64,000 bases of DNA, taken from contig DS990260.1 in NCBI GenBank assembly GCA_000155435.1, positions 345,318 to 409,317 on the forward strand, in the 5' to 3' direction. The first letter of the stretch is position 1, and each line of letters opens with the position of its first letter. The position numbers were made by a program, and so were the translations under genes. The DNA is from Clostridiales bacterium 1_7_47FAA. Its GTDB lineage: Bacteria > Bacillota > Clostridia > Lachnospirales > Lachnospiraceae. Positions 27,363 to 34,129 of this stretch are shown in pieces. The notes under the pieces are model-generated. The model was not told the origin of the DNA, did not search any database, and saw only the letters and a program-made list of their open reading frames with translations.

Positions 27363-28346
27363 CTATTTTCTTACACTCTTTCCCTCAATCATCCGGTAAC
27401 CCACAATCTGTTTTTTCGGCACCGGTTCCTCCCTTATCATCTTAAGCAGGGTCTCTGCCCCCAGATACCCCAGACCATAGGAATCGAATTTAAGGGTTGT
27501 CAGTTCCGGTTTCAGGAGGGTGCTTTCATCATAACCGCCAAAGCCCGCCACTGACACGTCCTCCGGGATCCTAAGCCCATGCCCTTCCAATACCCGGTAC
27601 GCCCCAAAGGCCAGACGGTCCGTGGCACATATGAGGGCATCCAGCGGTCCCTGGTCCAGCAGCTCCCTGGCCATGCCGATCCCGCTTTCATAGCTGTAAT
27701 CCCCGGACACCTCCCTGATGCAGTCCACGCCGCATTCCCTCAGCCCGTCAATCACTCCTCTTTTCCTGGCAATACCCACCGCCTCGTCGGATTCATCCAC
27801 CCCCATGTACCCGACCCTGTCAGGATGACTCCTGCCAATGCAGGCCCCCATGGCCTTTCCCGCCCCGTAATCATCATATACGACGCATATCCCTTCGTCA
27901 TAATCCTGGGCAAGCACCACCACGGGAACCGGACTGTTCCTGATGAGTTCCCTGTGTTCATCCGTGATATTGATGGCGCTCAGCAGGATTCCGTCCACCT
28001 TCAAGGTAATCAGCCTCTGTATATTCTTAAGTTCCAAATCAATACTGTGGTCCGAATCCTTGATAATGGCCTCATACCCCTGCTCCCGCAGATAGCGCCC
28101 GATACTGGTGACCACCCGGCTGGTAATCTTGGAATTCAGGGTAGGGAGGACCACTCCGACCACGTTGCTCTCCCTTGCCTTCAGCCTTGCAAATGCATTG
28201 GGCTGGTAGTTATACTCCCTGGTAATCTCCTGAATCCTCTGCTTTGTGGATTCCTTAACGCTTCCCCCGTTAAAATACCTGGACACCGTGCTCTTGGTAA
28301 CGCCCGCCATGGCGGCAATATCATCCATCGTAATGTTTCTGGGCAT
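27363..28346 (-). CDS. scrR: LacI-family regulator, sucrose operon repressor type
   Basis: A 327-residue regulator: LacI helix-turn-helix at the N-terminus (TMDDIAAMAGVTKSTVSRYF) with hinge helix NYQPNAFARLKA, then a periplasmic-binding-protein-like effector domain (VVGVVLPTLNSK, DGILLSAINITD, DALICATDRLAFGAYR, SVAGFGGYDES). It should repress scrA-scrB in the absence of sugar phosphate. ATG 28346 has AAGGA upstream; the in-frame extension to 28400 would run into a leader hairpin. Operator-like sequences are found before scrA and one perfect copy inside its own 3' end (27418-27429). Confidence 0.92.
   Translation of the reverse strand: MPRNITMDDIAAMAGVTKSTVSRYFNGGSVKESTKQRIQEITREYNYQPNAFARLKARESNVVGVVLPTLNSKITSRVVTSIGRYLREQGYEAIIKDSDHSIDLELKNIQRLITLKVDGILLSAINITDEHRELIRNSPVPVVVLAQDYDEGICVVYDDYGAGKAMGACIGRSHPDRVGYMGVDESDEAVGIARKRGVIDGLRECGVDCIREVSGDYSYESGIGMARELLDQGPLDALICATDRLAFGAYRVLEGHGLRIPEDVSVAGFGGYDESTLLKPELTTLKFDSYGLGYLGAETLLKMIREEPVPKKQIVGYRMIEGKSVRK
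27418..27429 (-). promoter_or_regulatory. Third ScrR operator-like site inside scrR
   Basis: GGCACCGGTTCC, identical over 12 bp to O1, lies in the last 70 bases of scrR, where it encodes EEPVP. It is 152 bp from O1, a distance compatible with repressor looping; it could be chance codon use. Confidence 0.35.
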
Positions 28347-28376
28347 ATACACATCCTTCTTCCTGATATCATATAG

Positions 28377-28412
28377 GGAACCGGGCAGATATGGCCGCAT
28401 TTGCCCGGTTCC
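28377..28412 (-). promoter_or_regulatory. Perfect inverted repeat in the scrR leader
   Basis: GGAACCGGGCA (28377-28387) and TGCCCGGTTCC (28402-28412) are 11-bp perfect complements about 30 nt upstream of the scrR start. They share GGAACCGG with the scrA operators, so they may be an autoregulatory site or a leader hairpin. Confidence 0.5.
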
Positions 28413-28424
28413 TGCTTTTGTTCT

Positions 28425-28453
28425 AGTATAGCAGAAATCCTTCTGTATGTCCC
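28425..28453 (-). promoter_or_regulatory. scrR promoter
   Basis: Minus strand GGGACA (28453-28448), 17-bp spacer, TATACT (28430-28425) with TGC in front (extended -10). The predicted start lies just before the inverted repeat. Confidence 0.55.
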
Positions 28454-28490
28454 GCCTTTTTTGCCGGTCATGACGTGCTGCCGGACCGCC

Positions 28491-28850
28491 CTATCTTATC
28501 TCACTGCCAAAGGGCATCAGCGCCAGCTTTGCCAGTTTGAACTGCTGCAGCCCGAAGGGGATGCCCACGACCGTCATGCAGAGCAGTGCGCCGATGATGG
28601 CTGATTCAATGGCAAGGGGCAGGCCCGAGACAACAAGCCAGATGATATTCAGCAGCAGGGAACCCGCGCCGCCGCCATACACAACCTCTTTCCCAAAGGG
28701 AAAAAAGCTCAGGCTTGCAAATTTGAAGCACTGCAGACCCACCGGAATCCCGATGATCGTGATACACCACAGACAGCCTGTCAGGAGCCAGCTAAGCCCG
28801 CTGATGCAGCCTCCGAATATAAACCATAAAACATTCCCAAGACAACCCAT
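28491..28850 (-). CDS. YccF-type inner-membrane protein
   Basis: A 119-residue integral membrane protein with two copies of the YccF (DUF307) pattern: GNVLWFIFGG with IIGIPVGLQCFKFA, then LNIIWLVVSGLPLA with VVGIPFGLQQFKLA and PFG. Function unknown. The start overlaps the stop of the preceding gene (TAATG), so they are co-translated. Confidence 0.9.
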   Translation of the reverse strand: MGCLGNVLWFIFGGCISGLSWLLTGCLWCITIIGIPVGLQCFKFASLSFFPFGKEVVYGGGAGSLLLNIIWLVVSGLPLAIESAIIGALLCMTVVGIPFGLQQFKLAKLALMPFGSEIR

Positions 28851-29305
28851 TACACAGTCCCTCCTTCTTCCGGCGGCAATTCCGCCCTTAATTCATACAG
28901 ACGGCTGCGGATACGCATCACACGCTGCTTTGCCTCCTCCACCTGTGCCTCTGCATCCTTAATCCTGGTCTGTACCATCCAGTCGGCTATGATGCCGTCA
29001 AAAAAGTAGTCCGCAAATGTGAGGAAATCCCCCACATCCAGCTTGAACTCGCCCGGAAGCTCCACATCCAGAAGTTCCCGTTTCAGCCTCCTCAGGTGTG
29101 ACTTGGCTGTTTCCATGGCATGGCTTGCATCATCCATCCTGGAATGCTTCATGAAGGTACCAATCATACCGCCGCCAAGCAGGTCCCATACGCCCCATCC
29201 GGCTGCTTTGGACAGATATCCCGCTGCCTCCTCCAGGCTCTGCAGCGCCCTGTCCGCCGCCGTGACAGCCTCTGCAATTTCTTTCCTCATGTCCTTTTTC
29301 TCCAT
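28850..29305 (-). CDS. Conserved coiled-coil-rich protein coupled to YccF
   Basis: About 151 residues, charged and mostly helical, without signal peptide. It has an N-terminal helix (EIAEAVTAADRALQSLEEA), a Gly-rich segment (WDLLGGGMIGTFMKHSRMDD), a short hydrophobic patch (FADYFFDGIIADWM) and a C-terminal coiled coil ending in an acidic tail. I know similar proteins next to membrane genes in Firmicutes but no function. GAAAGGAG lies before ATG 29305. Confidence 0.75.
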   Translation of the reverse strand: MEKKDMRKEIAEAVTAADRALQSLEEAAGYLSKAAGWGVWDLLGGGMIGTFMKHSRMDDASHAMETAKSHLRRLKRELLDVELPGEFKLDVGDFLTFADYFFDGIIADWMVQTRIKDAEAQVEEAKQRVMRIRSRLYELRAELPPEEGGTV

Positions 29306-29385
29306 AACAATCTCCTTTCTGTCATCTGACACTCATATGGTTAAAGCATGTGCGCGGCAGATGAATGGGGACCGGCTGCGATATT

Positions 29386-29432
29386 TAAAAAGACTTCTAT
29401 CGTGGTCGGCAATCTGCCACAATAAAAGTCTT
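29386..29432 (-). terminator. Terminator downstream of the radical SAM gene
   Basis: AAGACTT (29390-29396) pairs with AAGTCTT (29426-29432), with an inner GTGG/CCAC pair, followed on the minus strand by TTTTT. The interval 29433-29596 contains two more small hairpins, GGTGCTT/AAGCACC and CCACC/GGTGG, but no gene that I can see. Confidence 0.7.
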
Positions 29433-29596
29433 GCACATTTCATTTTATACGGGTGCTTGTTAAAAAGCACCAAGAAGACGATTTAAAATCCACCGATGGT
29501 GGTTCGCTACTCCCTTTTATTGGAATGTATTATATCACCGCCCTGATTCCATGTCAAATAAGAATTGCTAAAGATTATATTAAGATTTCTTTCGTT

Positions 29597-30592
29597 TCAG
29601 CTGATATAAAGCACGGGCACATCTCCCAGTATCCGTTTAATCCCGGACCGCAGGAAAGCCTCGGCTTCCTCCCTGGAATCCGCCCTGTAACAGTACCTTC
29701 CCCTCCCCCGTCCCGTCATCTGCTCCTTGTCATAAAGGTCCGGCGCAGCCGGAAATGCCTCACTGTTGATTGCCCGGTGGACATAGGAATAGGTCATCAG
29801 GATGACCTCCAGGAACATCTGTCCCTTCATCTTCCGGCTAAGTCCGGCTTCCAGTTCCTCCAAAAGGCCGGTATACATCTCCCTCCACCCTTCCATCAGG
29901 ATGACCGGGGCAATAAGAAGCCCGCATGGATAACCGGCATCACACATCTGATTGACTGCCTGGATCCTCTGTTTCAGGCTGGAGGTCCCCAGCTCAATCC
30001 TACTGATGATGGCCTGGGGATTGACGCTCATGCGGAAAATCACCTTCCCCCTGTGTTCCAGGTCCAGTAACGGCCCCACCATATGGAACTTGGTTGGAAA
30101 TGTAAGCTTTCCCTCTCCCTCTGCCGCAAATCTTGGTATGGTATAAAGCAGGTTATCCGTAATTGTATTCTCCAGCACCAGGTCGCTGTTGCTCCCAATC
30201 TCGAATGTCAGCGGATTCCCGCCCTCCCTGCCCTTCTTTATGATACGGTCCAGCATCTGCTCCCTGTTCACAAAAAGCCGCAGATATGCGCACTTATTAT
30301 AATTACAGACCAGGTAGCAATACAGGCACATGGCCGTACAGCCTGAAGACGTATAGGGAACCAGGTAATCGGAAACCTTATGGTTCTCCACATATTTATG
30401 CGTTTTCCGAACACCTATGATCAGGTTCCGTTTCATATGCCCAAATTCCGAGTTGGGCTTTTCCTGCATTTCCTTGATGGAATTGTGGCTCTCAATGGGA
30501 ATCCATGTAATGTCCCTAAAATCTTCCCTGAGCTTCTCTCCCAGGGGATAGGACATGATTCCCGGTTCATAATATACCGCGTCGAATTTCAT
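29597..30592 (-). CDS. Spore photoproduct lyase family radical SAM protein
   Basis: A 331-residue radical SAM enzyme with the CxxxCxxC cluster at Cys85, Cys89 and Cys92 (GCTAMCLYCY), followed by NKCAYLRLFVN and GNPLTFEIGSNSD, typical of spore photoproduct lyase. SPL splits the 5-thyminyl-5,6-dihydrothymine lesion in UV-irradiated spore DNA on germination. In Bacillus SPL the hydrogen-donor Cys sits in the strand equivalent to FEIGSNSDLV; here that position appears to be Ser or Asn, so the classical mechanism may not apply. Start taken at ATG 30592 (AAAGG upstream), although GTG 30607 is possible. Located just downstream of tRNA-Ala on the same strand. Confidence 0.85.
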   Translation of the reverse strand: MKFDAVYYEPGIMSYPLGEKLREDFRDITWIPIESHNSIKEMQEKPNSEFGHMKRNLIIGVRKTHKYVENHKVSDYLVPYTSSGCTAMCLYCYLVCNYNKCAYLRLFVNREQMLDRIIKKGREGGNPLTFEIGSNSDLVLENTITDNLLYTIPRFAAEGEGKLTFPTKFHMVGPLLDLEHRGKVIFRMSVNPQAIISRIELGTSSLKQRIQAVNQMCDAGYPCGLLIAPVILMEGWREMYTGLLEELEAGLSRKMKGQMFLEVILMTYSYVHRAINSEAFPAAPDLYDKEQMTGRGRGRYCYRADSREEAEAFLRSGIKRILGDVPVLYIS

Positions 30593-30780
30593 GCTCCTGC
30601 CTTTCACCGTATGGATGGTTTTAGATTAGTCTGTACGGTTTTCAGTGGAATCATGCCAAACTTTTATGGTTTTTTCAAAAGGGATATGGGAATATATAAA
30701 AGACTGTCCGGCTGAAGTAAATGGATTCATTAAGATTGTATATCAATGATTGTTAAGATTCATTTTCAGATAATAAAAAA

Positions 30781-30853
30781 TGGAGCATACGGGATTCGAA
30801 CCCGTGACCTCCACACTGCCAGTGTGGCGCGCTCCCAGCTGCGCTAATGCCCC
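30781..30853 (-). tRNA. tRNA-Ala (anticodon GGC)
   Basis: A 73-nt cloverleaf on the minus strand. The 7-bp acceptor stem GGGGCAT/ATGCTCC contains the alanine identity pair G3:U70. The anticodon stem CCACA/TGTGG encloses CTGGCAG with anticodon GGC. The T arm reads ACGGGTTCGAATCCCGT and the discriminator is A. The CCA end is not encoded; a run of T follows directly. Confidence 0.95.
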
Positions 30854-30928
30854 GACCAGAAGAATATATCATAAATATTCCCAAAAATCAAGTATTTTTT
30901 TAATCTCTTTAAAAATCTTTACAGCTTT

Positions 30929-31449
30929 TTACATTTTCCCCTGCGCCCTCTCACACAGTTCCATGTTATATCCGCGCCTTGCAACCACATCCAGCCATGC
31001 TTCCGGTATACCGCGGGCGCCATAATATATCCCGGCCAGACCTCCGGCCACGGCCCCCACCGTATCCGTATCATCCCCTAAATTCACTGCCTTTAATACA
31101 CACTGTTCATATGTATCTGTATTCAGCAGACACCATAAAGCCGCCTCCAGCGTATGGACCACATACCCGCTGCTGGATATATCTTTTTCCGGCAGCTTCA
31201 TGAATCCATCCAACCGCCTTAACCGGTCATAACTGCTGATTTCAGACTCCTCTATACTGTCTAATAGCGCAAGTGTCATGCTGGTATCATCCGACCATGT
31301 ACCAGCATGACACTTGCGCTATGGGTCCCATATCCCCTAATGGAGATGACCGGATCATCTGCAATCTCCGCCCTGGATTTAAACTCTGCCGGCACTCCTA
31401 ACGCATCACCTGCCGCCAGGACAATCACGCCGTCATAAATCTGTTTCAA
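30929..31449 (-). pseudogene. Decayed ADP-ribosylglycohydrolase family gene
   Basis: The N-terminal segment (VIVLAAGDALGVPAEFKSR ... GYGTH) reads from TTG 31449, which overlaps the upstream stop codon and has AGGAGG in front. The C-terminal part (TWSDDTSMTLALLDS ... SSGYVVHTLEAALWCLL, AVNLGDDTDTVGAVAGGLAGIYYG) is in another frame. Between GYGTH and TWSDD the original codons are replaced by an inverted copy of the next bases, which causes a frameshift and TGA stop. The middle of the family (normally over 100 residues after LLDS) also appears deleted. The metal-binding GDALG, WSDDT and GDDTDT motifs are still readable. Intact family members remove ADP-ribose from proteins or dinitrogenase reductase. 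Confidence 0.8.
31264..31322. repeat. Perfect 23-bp inverted repeat inside the pseudogene
   Basis: Arms 31264-31286 and 31300-31322 are exact reverse complements around a 13-nt loop. One arm encodes the conserved TSMTLAL codons of the glycohydrolase; the other is its inverted copy at the site of the frameshift. Confidence 0.95.
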
Positions 31450-31676
31450 AGTCCCGCCTCCTGCACCGAATTTAAAACTTCTTTAAGCCTTCCCGCCTCC
31501 TCCGCGGACAAGGTAATCCCTTTTCCCATCTTCTCATGGTCCGGCGCCCAATCGCGGATATCGTACTTGGGAGCCGCGCCATTCCAGCTGATAAGGTTCA
31601 CTTCCTTGCGCCATCCTTTGGCGTTCTCAGACAATACGCCTAATTCTTCTTTTATCTCAAATTTAATATCGCTCAT
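31446..31676 (-). CDS. YdbC/PC4-like single-stranded nucleic-acid-binding protein
   Basis: A 76-residue protein matching the bacterial PC4/p15 coactivator-like family: FEIKEELGVLSENAKGW, EVNLISWNG, KYDIRDWAPDHEKMGKG and a C-terminal helix. Lactococcal YdbC of this family forms dimers that bind single-stranded DNA or RNA. GGGAGA lies before ATG 31676. The stop overlaps the TTG start of the glycohydrolase remnant, so the two were once co-translated. Confidence 0.9.
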   Translation of the reverse strand: MSDIKFEIKEELGVLSENAKGWRKEVNLISWNGAAPKYDIRDWAPDHEKMGKGITLSAEEAGRLKEVLNSVQEAGL

Positions 31677-31841
31677 TCCCTATCTCCTCCCAAAATCTTA
31701 AATCATTAACAACAAAAACTTCAAGAAACTTTCACATTATCTTCAATACCTTTTCACTCCAATCAGTTATATTATTATCAGAGGGGACTTCCGGTCCCCG
31801 CCGCCGCAGCATAAACCACACCTGAATGAAAGGAGCATTCC

Positions 31842-32315
31842 ATGGATAAAAAAAGAGTTTCCATACCCGTCCTATTATTTGCCGTAATCTGCACAGCCCT
31901 ATGTACCGTAATTGCATCACGATGGTATTTCATGAACCAGCATGGGGATGGGTACAAAACCCAGCTGGCAGGAACGGTTGTCTCCAATGATGGCAGCCAA
32001 TTGACCATAAAAGGACAGGTAACCAATCCCAAAGGACGGAATGGTACATATGCAGTTAAATATCATTCCGGTTTGACCATGTATGATGCAGCCAGAAATG
32101 AAATAGCGTTTTCTGATTTACAGCCAGGCAGTCCCATATCCGTTTACTATCAATGGAACATTCCTAAATATGTATCGCCACGCACGGAATTTAATGAGTT
32201 ATTAGCCCTGGAAGAAAGCCAGGAAATACCGGGCGTATTGGCCATTGCCCTTCTTGAGGATGGCGAATCGGGTAAATCACTTGACTTTTTCGAGCCGGGT
32301 CTTACCACGCCCTGA
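31842..32315 (+). CDS. Uncharacterised membrane-anchored extracellular protein
   Basis: A 157-residue protein with an N-terminal membrane anchor (VSIPVLLFAVICTALCTVIA). A small extracellular domain follows, with alternating beta pattern (YKTQLAGTVVSNDGSQLTI, SPISVYYQWNIPKY) that resembles an OB-like or DUF3221-like fold, although I cannot assign it. AAAGGAG is placed before ATG 31842. Single plus-strand gene facing minus-strand neighbours. Confidence 0.75.
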   Translation: MDKKRVSIPVLLFAVICTALCTVIASRWYFMNQHGDGYKTQLAGTVVSNDGSQLTIKGQVTNPKGRNGTYAVKYHSGLTMYDAARNEIAFSDLQPGSPISVYYQWNIPKYVSPRTEFNELLALEESQEIPGVLAIALLEDGESGKSLDFFEPGLTTP

Positions 32316-32333
32316 TTGGAAGCTTACCGCTTT

Positions 32334-32660
32334 TCACTTTGTCAGGTCATAGCTTTCCCCTATCATCCGCTTGACGTCCTTATCCGGCACGGTCCCATCC
32401 ATTACCACGGTATTCCAATGCTTTTTATTCAGATGATAGCCGGGACGCACGCCTTCGTATGTCCTGCGCCAGAATTCAATCCATTCCGGGGAGCATTTCA
32501 GATTAATGCATACTTCCTGGTTCCTGGCGTATATCCAGGCAAAGACCTTTTTATTGTTCCGGTGGCGTATGACTGCCCACTCATGGTCGCGGAAGGGATA
32601 GTCCTCGTAGACATCCTTGTAGGTCAGGCAGTATTTAATTAAATCCTGTTTTGTCTTCAT
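32334..32660 (-). CDS. MmcQ/YjbR family protein
   Basis: A 108-residue CyaY-like-fold protein: YCLTYKDVYEDYPF at the start, VFAWIYARNQEVCINLKC in the middle, and GYHLNKKHWNTVVMDGTV towards the end. The family is annotated as DNA-binding-like, but its role is not established. It converges with the preceding plus-strand gene (18 nt gap) without an obvious terminator. Confidence 0.92.
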   Translation of the reverse strand: MKTKQDLIKYCLTYKDVYEDYPFRDHEWAVIRHRNNKKVFAWIYARNQEVCINLKCSPEWIEFWRRTYEGVRPGYHLNKKHWNTVVMDGTVPDKDVKRMIGESYDLTK

Positions 32661-32698
32661 GTAATTCCGTCCTTCCCTTTTCTTTACATGGTTTTATC

Positions 32699-32704
32699 AT
32701 TATA
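32699..32704 (-). promoter_or_regulatory. Extended -10 promoter for the MmcQ/YjbR gene
   Basis: Minus strand TGGTATAAT about 40 nt before the start codon; the -35 region is poor. Confidence 0.5.
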
Positions 32705-32741
32705 CCAGATTTTTACCCATAAAGCCATCCAACTCCATAAG

Positions 32742-32785
32742 AAAGGCATGCGGCCCCTGATTTTAATACCGGGCGGCATGCCTTT
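32742..32785 (-). terminator. Terminator after cyclopropane fatty acid synthase gene
   Basis: AAAGGCATGC (32742-32751) pairs with GCATGCCTTT (32776-32785), with an inner GCCC/GGGC pair, followed on the minus strand by TTTCTTAT. Confidence 0.75.
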
Positions 32786-32794
32786 GCTTTCCTG

Positions 32795-34021
32795 TCAGTA
32801 CCAGCGGACCATGGGCAGTTCATTGTTCACGCCCTTGCTCACCAGGATCTGGTGCAGGTCAATCACCCCGTTGTGGAAGGTGGCTGCGCAGGAACACAGA
32901 TACAGATCCCACATGCGGACAAATTCCCCGTCAAACATTTCCCTGACCTCATCCTCATGTTCCTTAAAGTTCTTCTCCCAGCAGAGTAATGTCCTGTTGT
33001 AATGGTTCCTCAGGTTTTCCACGTCCAGCACATGGAAATCATGGTCCGCCATCAGGGATATGATTTCCCTTAAGCTGGGGATGACGCCTCCGGGAAAAAT
33101 ATATTTTTTTATCCATGGGTCCCCTGCATGCTCCTTCTGGCTGCTGATATAATGCAAAAGGAAGACTCCGTGCGGTTTCAGCACCTTATCCATGCAATCC
33201 ATGAACCTGCCGTAATTCTCCCTTCCCACATGTTCCAGCATGCCCACGCTGACAATACGGTCAAACTTCATGCCGGATTCCGGCAGGTCCCTGTAGTCCA
33301 TCAGTTTTACGCTGACAAGCTCCTTTAACCCTTCCTCTTCTATCCTCTTTGTAAATCCCTCGTACTGCTCACGGCTCAGGGTGATTCCGGTCCCCCTTAC
33401 CCCATATTCCTTTGCGGCCCTGATTAGCAGGAAGCCCCAGCCGCAGCCCACATCCAGAAGGTCCATCCCTTTCTCCAGGGCCAGCTTCTTTAATATATAA
33501 TCCGTCTTATTGACCTGGGCCTCGTAAAGGGTGTCTTTATCCGTCTTAAAGTAACCGCAGGAATAATTCATGGTTTCATCCAGCCACAGGCGGTAGAAAT
33601 CATTTCCAATATCATAATGGGAGGAAACCTCCATCTGCTGGTTCTTCCTGGAATTGGAAGGATGAAGCAGCTTTTTCAGCCGGGTCTGGTTAACGGAAAA
33701 CCGGTCCATCTGTCCAAGGAAATGGTCCAGGGCCTCGTACAGATTCCCCTCCACGTCCAGCCTTCCCTTCATGTACGCTTCCCCAAGGGCCAGGGAAGTA
33801 CTGTCTGTCAGTTCCTTTACAGGAATGCTTTCCTTGATATTCACTGCAAAGATTGGATTGCCATGCCCAATCCGGTCCTCATGTCCCTCCCACCTTACCA
33901 GAAAGGGATAATCCGTAAAGCGGTTCAAAAAATGCACCATTGCTTTTTCTTCTAACATACTGGTATCACACATCCTCTCCGCCAGCCCATTTTCCTGCCT
34001 TTTTGCAGCCTGGTCCGGCAT
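32795..34021 (-). CDS. cfa: Cyclopropane-fatty-acyl-phospholipid synthase
   Basis: Transfers a methylene from S-adenosylmethionine to unsaturated acyl chains of membrane lipids, stabilising membranes under stress. Family motifs are SSHYDIGNDFYRLWLDETMNYSCGYF, written here in part as HYDIGNDFY, the SAM motif LLDVGCGWG, RIVSVGMLEHVG and IFPGGVIPS. The frame opens at 34120, but GGAAG sits seven bases before ATG 34021 (408 residues), whereas the longer version would overlap a hairpin. It lies downstream of nifJ on the same strand. Confidence 0.92.
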   Translation of the reverse strand: MPDQAAKRQENGLAERMCDTSMLEEKAMVHFLNRFTDYPFLVRWEGHEDRIGHGNPIFAVNIKESIPVKELTDSTSLALGEAYMKGRLDVEGNLYEALDHFLGQMDRFSVNQTRLKKLLHPSNSRKNQQMEVSSHYDIGNDFYRLWLDETMNYSCGYFKTDKDTLYEAQVNKTDYILKKLALEKGMDLLDVGCGWGFLLIRAAKEYGVRGTGITLSREQYEGFTKRIEEEGLKELVSVKLMDYRDLPESGMKFDRIVSVGMLEHVGRENYGRFMDCMDKVLKPHGVFLLHYISSQKEHAGDPWIKKYIFPGGVIPSLREIISLMADHDFHVLDVENLRNHYNRTLLCWEKNFKEHEDEVREMFDGEFVRMWDLYLCSCAATFHNGVIDLHQILVSKGVNNELPMVRWY

Positions 34022-34067
34022 ATGTCTTCTTCCAGTATTATCCCCTTTTGGAAACAGATTATACAGG

Positions 34068-34105
34068 GATGCCCCTGGCGGGCATCTCTGCACACCAGGG
34101 GCATC
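34068..34105 (-). terminator. Stem-loop at the 3' end of nifJ
   Basis: GATGCCCCTGG (34068-34078) and CCAGGGGCATC (34095-34105) form a perfect 11-bp stem just after the nifJ stop. No U-run follows on the minus strand, so it may be a partial terminator or a stability hairpin. Confidence 0.55.
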
Positions 34106-34129
34106 TTTAAAACAATTCACTATTCAGGA

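Noticed and set aside
29433-29596. Possible small RNA with hairpins after the radical SAM gene
   Set aside because: Two short hairpins are visible, but there is no promoter or known motif; it is most likely the 3' untranslated region.
34022-34120. Longer N-terminus of cyclopropane synthase
   Set aside because: It would be read through the nifJ 3' hairpin and lacks a ribosome site; ATG 34021 has GGAAG in place.
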